From NCBI GenBank assembly GCA_012030815.1, contig JAAUVF010000065.1, positions 1 to 5,818 of the forward strand: a DNA stretch of 5,818 nt. The letters run 5' to 3'. The notes below the pieces were generated by a model that did not search any database, was not told the origin of the DNA, and worked only from the letters and a program-made list of their open reading frames with translations. Of this stretch, positions 1-3,197 are shown piece after piece (the stretch's first letter is position 1; every line of letters starts with the position of its first letter). Source of the DNA: Nanobdellota archaeon. GTDB taxonomy: Archaea > Thermoproteota > Nitrososphaeria > Nitrososphaerales > Nitrosopumilaceae. The translations under genes and the position numbers were made by a program.

Positions 1-187
1 TTTTCCTGATGTGAAATCAAAGTTGCAGTTTTGGACTCTTTAGTCTAAAGACTAGTCCTGGAAATTGATCTGGATGATATTCAACATCGGGGAATGTACG
101 CGTAATTTCATTCAAGTCAACTTTCTGATCAATTGAAGCAGACGCTACCACATTTTCCACGCTTACAATTGGCTTTGTTTGTGGCAT
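1..187 (-). CDS. tbp: TATA-binding protein TBP, N-terminal part, frame broken twice near the window edge
   Basis: This is the archaeal general transcription factor TBP, which binds TATA boxes and recruits TFB and RNA polymerase. Reading from ATG at 187, the protein begins MPQTKPIVSVENVVASASI and continues through EITRTFPDVEYHPDQFPGLV and FRLKSPK. This is the first strand/helix half of repeat 1 of the TBP saddle; full archaeal TBPs are about 180-190 residues with two such repeats. The literal frame ends at a TGA (17-19) after 56 residues. Adding one A to the four-A run at 29-32 restores the continuation TATLI, and adding one T/A at 14-16 restores F-TSGK, the normal family sequence. I therefore read this as an intact gene with two single-base losses in homopolymers, not a real truncation. 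The rest lies outside the window. The ATG start is supported by a TATA box 28 nt upstream (leaderless mRNA). It is transcribed divergently from the DUF1512 gene. Confidence 0.92.
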
Positions 188-210
188 ATTCAGGTTGATT
201 CTATCCTAAC

Positions 211-220
211 TATAATAAAA
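211..220 (-). promoter_or_regulatory. TATA box of the TBP gene (proximal)
   Basis: On the minus strand the sequence reads TTTTATTATA. Its centre lies about 28 nt upstream of the ATG at 187. That is the usual TATA-to-start-site distance in archaea, so the transcript would begin at or within a few bases of the ATG (leaderless). No Shine-Dalgarno-like sequence precedes the ATG, which agrees. Confidence 0.6.
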
Positions 221-250
221 GCACTCGCCATTTTTTACCTTCAAGTAGAC

Positions 251-262
251 TATTTTTATAAT
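251..262 (-). promoter_or_regulatory. Second, stronger TATA-like element upstream of the TBP gene
   Basis: The minus strand contains TTATAAAAATA, closer to the archaeal TATA consensus than the proximal box. It would start transcription near 229 and give a leader of about 42 nt for TBP. It is AT-rich on both strands, so it could also serve a plus-strand start. Whether it is used cannot be told from sequence. Confidence 0.35.
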
Positions 263-305
263 TCCTATGAATTGTTCTGTTTTTCTGTTCTGGATATACG
301 AATCA

Positions 306-313
306 TTTAATTT
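306..313 (+). promoter_or_regulatory. TATA box of the DUF1512 gene
   Basis: TTTAATTT is centred 27-28 nt upstream of the TTG at 337. The spacing supports leaderless initiation at that TTG rather than at the ATG at 400. Confidence 0.55.
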
Positions 314-336
314 GGAATCTTCTGCTTCTGTCTCTA

Positions 337-1458
337 TTGGATTTTACAAATATTGATTTTGATCAACTGTTTGGCTCTGGCGGAGATACTAATCCTATCA
401 TGATGTTGATTTGGATCATCCCTATTTTCATTTTTGTACTTTATGGTCAGAGAATCCAACTAGCAGTTACTTCTGGTGAAATAAAAAAAGGAATCAAAAA
501 ACTTGATGATTACAAAACTAAATCTAGATTTGAATTAATTGATTATATTAAAAAAAATATGAATCCTGTAGATGATCCTACAAAAAAGATTGACCGCTTT
601 TTAGATTACTTTACTATTATGCCAGTTGACATGGATCCTAACGGAATAGTTGGCAAAGTCCGACATATAGTTAGAGCCCGTGAAGATTATACTCGTGAAC
701 ACGTAAAGTCGTTATCTCCTCAAATCGATGAGATAGAACTCACCAAAATTCAAACACTGCTTGAAATTGCTACTTCTTTGCAAATGATTCACAAAATAAT
801 TAATCATATGTATTTGACTGCCAAAAACAAAAATAACTATCCATTAATTTTGCCGCTACAGATGATTTTGCCTTTTATAATGGAAGAAGCAGAAGCAATG
901 CACAAAGCTATTCCTGCTTTTAAAATGGGACAACCCATAGGTGATGGAATAGGCCCTATGGTTGTGGGCAAAATAATGCTTGACTCCAAAAAGGAAACAG
1001 TTGCTTTTCAGACTGTTCTTGGTGAAACTCAATATGATCAACGAAAATTACTGTTACTAAAAGCTGAAGGTCCTGGTTCAACTGTAGGAAGACCCGGTGA
1101 TGCTATGGAGTCGATTGTTTCTAAAAATAAACCTGATATTATAATCATGATTGATGCTGCACTAAAAATGGAGGGTGAAAACTCTGCAAGTATTGCGCAA
1201 GGATTTGGTGCTGCAATCGGTGGAATTGGAACAGAAAGATTTCAAATCGAAGATATTGCAACAAAGAATAATATTCCTATATTTGCAATCGTGATAAAAC
1301 AATCTGTAAAAGAAGCAATTACCCTGATGACTAAGGATATTGCAGATAAAGCTGATGATGTACGTTCACAAGTCTATGAGATGATTCATGATAACACAAA
1401 ACCTGGCCAAACTGTGTTATTGATAGGTGTTGGCAACACTATAGGGGTTCCACAATGA
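337..1458 (+). CDS. DUF1512 family membrane-anchored protein
   Basis: This is an archaeal conserved protein of unknown function (DUF1512), 373 residues and apparently complete. A short hydrophilic N-terminus is followed by one transmembrane segment (about residues 20-37, PIMMLIWIIPIFIFVLYG). A long charged region follows (about 45-150), then a soluble domain with conserved-looking Gly/Asp-rich stretches: AEGPGSTVGRPGDA (243-256), the strand-Asp segment IMIDAALKMEGE (270-281), and a C-terminal VLLIGVGNTIGVPQ (360-373). The alternating hydrophobic strands and GxGNT end suggest an alpha/beta fold that may bind a nucleotide or phosphate, but this is inference. The start is taken as TTG 337 because a TATA box lies 27-28 nt upstream and because the first ATG (400) would fall inside the membrane helix. 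The stop overlaps the start of the downstream zinc-ribbon gene (ATGA), so the two are probably co-translated. Confidence 0.9.
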   Translation: MDFTNIDFDQLFGSGGDTNPIMMLIWIIPIFIFVLYGQRIQLAVTSGEIKKGIKKLDDYKTKSRFELIDYIKKNMNPVDDPTKKIDRFLDYFTIMPVDMDPNGIVGKVRHIVRAREDYTREHVKSLSPQIDEIELTKIQTLLEIATSLQMIHKIINHMYLTAKNKNNYPLILPLQMILPFIMEEAEAMHKAIPAFKMGQPIGDGIGPMVVGKIMLDSKKETVAFQTVLGETQYDQRKLLLLKAEGPGSTVGRPGDAMESIVSKNKPDIIIMIDAALKMEGENSASIAQGFGAAIGGIGTERFQIEDIATKNNIPIFAIVIKQSVKEAITLMTKDIADKADDVRSQVYEMIHDNTKPGQTVLLIGVGNTIGVPQ

Positions 1459-1636
1459 TATTCTCAAAAGAAAAAGTCATTATTGCATATACTCTAGAAA
1501 AATGCAACAAATGTAACTTACAAAGAAAAAGAAAATTCAAAGAAGGTGATGTTCTTTTTACAGAAACCACGAAATGTGATTCTTGTGATGGAATGTCTGT
1601 AATTGAAAAATCTTTGGCGAAACTATTGAGAAATAG
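1455..1636 (+). CDS. Small zinc-ribbon protein, apparently with one base missing near its 3' end
   Basis: The product is a basic small protein starting MIFSKEKVIIAYTLEKCNKC, with two CxxC pairs (C17/C20 and C41/C44) separated by a Lys/Arg-rich hairpin. This is a classic zinc-ribbon layout. I cannot name a function; such proteins often bind nucleic acid or act as small subunits. Its ATG overlaps the DUF1512 stop as ATGA. The literal frame runs on to a stop at 1715 (86 residues), but after residue 52 it becomes a Leu/Ser/Cys-rich tail antisense to the methionine aminopeptidase gene. Adding one A to the five-A run at 1606-1610 changes the tail to IFGETIEK and a TAG at 1634-1636, giving a natural 60-residue protein that overlaps the convergent stop by only 14 bases. 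The end given here assumes that correction. Confidence 0.72.
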
Positions 1637-2519
1637 TTGTGATTGTAACTCCACTCTCATTTGGAATAAAAGTATGCTCTGCTTGAGCAACTCTTTGCTC
1701 GTTTATCTCTATTAATACTGGATATGCCTGAACAGCCTTTTTGTTGACTAGCAATTCTAATGACTCTCTCGCTTTCTTTTCATCCCACTCTTTTGTAATC
1801 CATCGTAATGCAAATGGTAACATGTTGAATTTTTCCCATATGTAATCCAGTAATCTATCTGCTTCTTCGTTTTTGGTTTTTTTTCTGGAATTCAATGCAA
1901 AAATATTTTTTATTTTTCCATTTCGTACAAATCCTCCCCCATTTTCTGTAGTGACAAATGGCTCACAAGCATATGCTGTGTCTCCTGCAAGTGTAAATCC
2001 ACCAACTGACCAAATATTTGGAATGGATCTACCTGCATGAATTGTGTATTGTCCTAAAGAATGACCGCTGAGATTTGCAATTGGTTTGAACCCTGTCTGT
2101 TTAATTGTTTTTTCTATAGTTCTTCCAATATCGCTTGCTTTTACTCCAACTTTTATCATCGACATTGCATTACCTAATGCTTCTTCTGCAGCTTGAATTA
2201 ATCCACTGTATTGTGGATCTTGACATACAGTGACTGCAGTGTCTGCAATGTATCCGTTAATTTGAGCGCCAAGATCAATTTTTACTAAATCTGATTCTGT
2301 AATTGTTATTGGATCATTTGGTTCTGCTGTATAATGAGCTGCTATCTCGTTAATACTTGTATTTACAGGGAATGCACATTTTGCTCCACGTTTTATAATT
2401 TGACTTTCTATTTCCTCACAGATTTCATAAACTGTTTTTCCAACCCAGTTTTTCTCCCTTACCATCTCCCTTACCTCTGCAGCAATTTTTCCAGCTTTAA
2501 TGTAATCTTCAGTTTGCAA
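1623..2519 (-). CDS. map: Type II methionine aminopeptidase
   Basis: This enzyme removes the initiator methionine from nascent proteins; it is a cytoplasmic two-metal hydrolase of the pita-bread fold. Counting from TTG 2519, all five metal ligands are visible: Asp82 (KIDLGA), Asp93 (YIADTA), His153 (SGHSLG), Glu186 (ACEPF) and Glu281 (AQAEHT). The substrate-side His62 (NEIAAHYT) and His161 (YTIHAG) are also present. The insertion between Glu186 and Glu281, which holds the winged-helix-like subdomain, marks type II rather than type I. The open frame extends upstream to a TTG at 2564 (313 residues), adding the Lys-rich TDNHFKGKQKNRKS. I prefer TTG 2519 (298 residues) for two reasons: it aligns with the usual archaeal N-terminus about nine residues before the AG of KAGKIA, and a TATA box (ATTTTAAA) lies 28 nt upstream. 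The gene is convergent with DUF1512/zinc ribbon and divergent from tRNA-Pro. Confidence 0.95.
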   Translation of the reverse strand: MQTEDYIKAGKIAAEVREMVREKNWVGKTVYEICEEIESQIIKRGAKCAFPVNTSINEIAAHYTAEPNDPITITESDLVKIDLGAQINGYIADTAVTVCQDPQYSGLIQAAEEALGNAMSMIKVGVKASDIGRTIEKTIKQTGFKPIANLSGHSLGQYTIHAGRSIPNIWSVGGFTLAGDTAYACEPFVTTENGGGFVRNGKIKNIFALNSRKKTKNEEADRLLDYIWEKFNMLPFALRWITKEWDEKKARESLELLVNKKAVQAYPVLIEINEQRVAQAEHTFIPNESGVTITTISQ

Positions 2520-2543
2520 TGATTTTCTGTTCTTTTGTTTGCC

Positions 2544-2551
2544 TTTAAAAT
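2544..2551 (-). promoter_or_regulatory. TATA box of the methionine aminopeptidase gene
   Basis: The minus strand reads ATTTTAAA, centred about 28 nt upstream of TTG 2519. It lies inside the longer open frame that starts at 2564, so it argues for the shorter start and a leaderless mRNA. Confidence 0.5.
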
Positions 2552-2565
2552 GATTATCTGTCAAG

Positions 2566-2573
2566 CTTAAATT
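2566..2573 (+). promoter_or_regulatory. Probable TATA element of tRNA-Pro
   Basis: TTAAATT lies about 25 nt before the first base of the mature tRNA. It sits back to back with the minus-strand TATA box of methionine aminopeptidase, about 20 bases away, in a compact divergent promoter. It is short and weak, so this is a tentative call. Confidence 0.35.
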
Positions 2574-2594
2574 GGGCGACTTTGGGGATTCACT

Positions 2595-2671
2595 GGGATC
2601 GTGGTCTAGCTTGGTATGATTCTGCGTTTGGGACGCAGAGGTCGTGTGTTCAAATCACGCCGATCCCACCA
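2595..2671 (+). tRNA. tRNA-Pro (anticodon UGG) with encoded CCA
   Basis: A complete cloverleaf folds. The acceptor stem is GGGATCG (2595-2601) with CGATCCC (2661-2667). The D stem is 2604-2607 with 2617-2620, including a G-T pair and a T-T mismatch at the inner pair. The anticodon stem is CTGCG/CGCAG (2622-2626, 2634-2638) with loop TTTGGGA, which puts TGG at 2629-2631 (reads CCN proline codons, best CCA). The variable loop has five bases. The T arm is GTGTG/CACGC around TTCAAAT. The discriminator is A2668 and the CCA tail is genome-encoded at 2669-2671. No intron is present. It is divergent from methionine aminopeptidase and upstream of a candidate C/D-box RNA. Confidence 0.97.
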
Positions 2672-2682
2672 CTAATCATTAT

Positions 2683-2690
2683 CTTATTAT
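2683..2690 (+). promoter_or_regulatory. TATA box for the candidate C/D-box RNA
   Basis: CTTATTAT is centred about 27 nt upstream of 2713, the first base of the terminal stem of the candidate small RNA. The spacing suggests the RNA is transcribed on its own rather than only as a read-through product of the tRNA. Confidence 0.4.
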
Positions 2691-2712
2691 CAATTGATGT
2701 TGTAATTTTATC

Positions 2713-2782
2713 GCCGAGCAATGAGGAAGAGTTAGAGTAATGAATTTGATATGAAGTAAAATTAATCGCTCTGAGCTCCGGC
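2713..2782 (+). ncRNA. Candidate C/D-box guide RNA (2'-O-methylation guide)
   Basis: Archaeal C/D RNAs bind L7Ae, Nop5 and fibrillarin and direct 2'-O-methylation of rRNA or tRNA. Here GCCGAGC (2713-2719) pairs with GCTCCGGC (2775-2782) as a seven-pair terminal stem with one bulged C. Inside it lie a C box ATGAGGA (2721-2727, one change from RTGATGA), a D'-like ATGA (2740-2743), a C'-like GATATGA (2748-2754) and a perfect D box CTGA (2771-2774). The spacers are 12, 4 and 16 bases and the C-to-D length is 54, all typical of archaeal guides. If real, the D guide would pair with a target containing AGCGATTAATT and modify the A at its fifth base. The D' guide would pair with TACTCTAACTCT and modify the C at its fifth base. 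The D' and C' boxes are degenerate and no target was searched, so this remains a candidate. Intergenic position and an upstream TATA box support it. Confidence 0.5.
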
Positions 2783-2785
2783 ATG

Positions 2786-2791
2786 TTTTAT
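2786..2791 (+). promoter_or_regulatory. TATA box of the small membrane zinc-ribbon gene
   Basis: TTTTAT is centred 27-28 nt upstream of TTG 2816. It lies within the longer frame from ATG 2783 and directly after the candidate C/D RNA, which favours the TTG start. Confidence 0.45.
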
Positions 2792-2815
2792 CAATTATCA
2801 TTTGTTTTAATTTTA

Positions 2816-3061
2816 TTGAATTTTGAAAAACGCGATATAATTTTGATTGTGGGTCTTATCTTTTTCATGATAGGTCTTACTCCGTTTACAGGCATGGCTG
2901 TTGCTCTGTTGATAGTCTTTGTCATGTATTTTGGAATCAAATTCTATGTGGCTAATAGAAAAAAATCACTTTCAAAGGATGTTGGTGAAGGCATATGTGC
3001 TGATTGTGGTTCTCAAATATTTGATCAAAAATGCTCTCATTGTGACTCTAAAGGCGAATAA
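2816..3061 (+). CDS. Small membrane protein with C-terminal zinc ribbon
   Basis: I do not recognise a named family. From TTG 2816 the product is 81 residues. It has a short charged N-terminus (MNFEKRD), a hydrophobic region at about 8-45 that may be one long or two short membrane helices with a Thr-Pro-Phe-Thr-Gly turn (22-26), a basic stretch NRKK (47-50) that would face the cytoplasm, and a soluble tail with C61xxC64 and C73xxC76. The tail is a compact zinc ribbon with eight residues between the Cys pairs. The open frame also allows ATG 2783 (92 residues), but that start would add a hydrophobic FYQLSFVLILL and would abut the small-RNA stem. The TATA spacing and the hydrophilic start favour TTG 2816. 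It stands alone, with its own promoter and no close partner gene. A role in envelope protein handling or membrane scaffolding is only a guess. Confidence 0.72.
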   Translation: MNFEKRDIILIVGLIFFMIGLTPFTGMAVALLIVFVMYFGIKFYVANRKKSLSKDVGEGICADCGSQIFDQKCSHCDSKGE

Positions 3062-3092
3062 ATCATACGTATAACTTAAAACAATAAAAATT

Positions 3093-3106
3093 CAATATTG
3101 TACAAT
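3093..3106. repeat. Overlapping short palindromes upstream of the secreted-protein promoter
   Basis: CAATATTG (3093-3100) and ATTGTACAAT (3097-3106) are both perfect palindromes and overlap by four bases. They lie just before the TATA-like stretch at 3108-3121, where an operator or activator site could sit. A third palindrome, ATACGTAT, is at 3065-3072. In AT-rich intergenic DNA such short palindromes can arise by chance. Confidence 0.25.
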
Positions 3107-3107
3107 G

Positions 3108-3121
3108 ATTTTAAGATATAT
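3108..3121 (+). promoter_or_regulatory. Possible promoter of the large secreted protein
   Basis: An AT-rich TATA-like stretch TTTTAAGATATATG would start transcription near 3140 and give a leader of about 55-60 nt. A weaker alternative, TTCTAAAATG near 3158-3167, would give an almost leaderless message. No good Shine-Dalgarno motif precedes the ATG at 3198. I cannot decide between the two. Confidence 0.3.
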
Positions 3122-3197
3122 GACTTTAACAACTAGCTCAACTTTTCCTCAATTCAATTCTAAAATGAGGCTTTTAGGCAACACTCTATAGGACAAC

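Noticed and set aside
856..1041. Minus-strand open frame of 61 codons
   Set aside because: It lies antisense inside DUF1512, has low-complexity His/Phe/Ser composition and no recognisable motif; it is a shadow of the real gene.
1439..1690. Minus-strand open frame of 83 codons across the zinc-ribbon gene
   Set aside because: It is antisense to the zinc-ribbon frame and overlaps the methionine aminopeptidase end, with no family resemblance.
1455..1715. Programmed ribosomal frameshift in the zinc-ribbon gene
   Set aside because: There is only a plain five-A run, with no clear slippery heptamer plus downstream structure, and similar single-base losses occur in TBP; a sequence error is simpler.
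2334..2522. Plus-strand open frame of 62 codons
   Set aside because: It is antisense to the N-terminal half of methionine aminopeptidase, with Cys/Phe/Tyr-rich nonsense composition.
2595..2800. Integration site of a mobile element at tRNA-Pro
   Set aside because: No repeat of the tRNA 3' end, no integrase and no change in composition is visible downstream within the window.
2783..2815. ATG 2783 as the start of the small membrane protein
   Set aside because: It abuts the small-RNA stem, contains the likely TATA box, and adds a hydrophobic N-terminus; TTG 2816 fits better, although ATG 2783 cannot be fully excluded.
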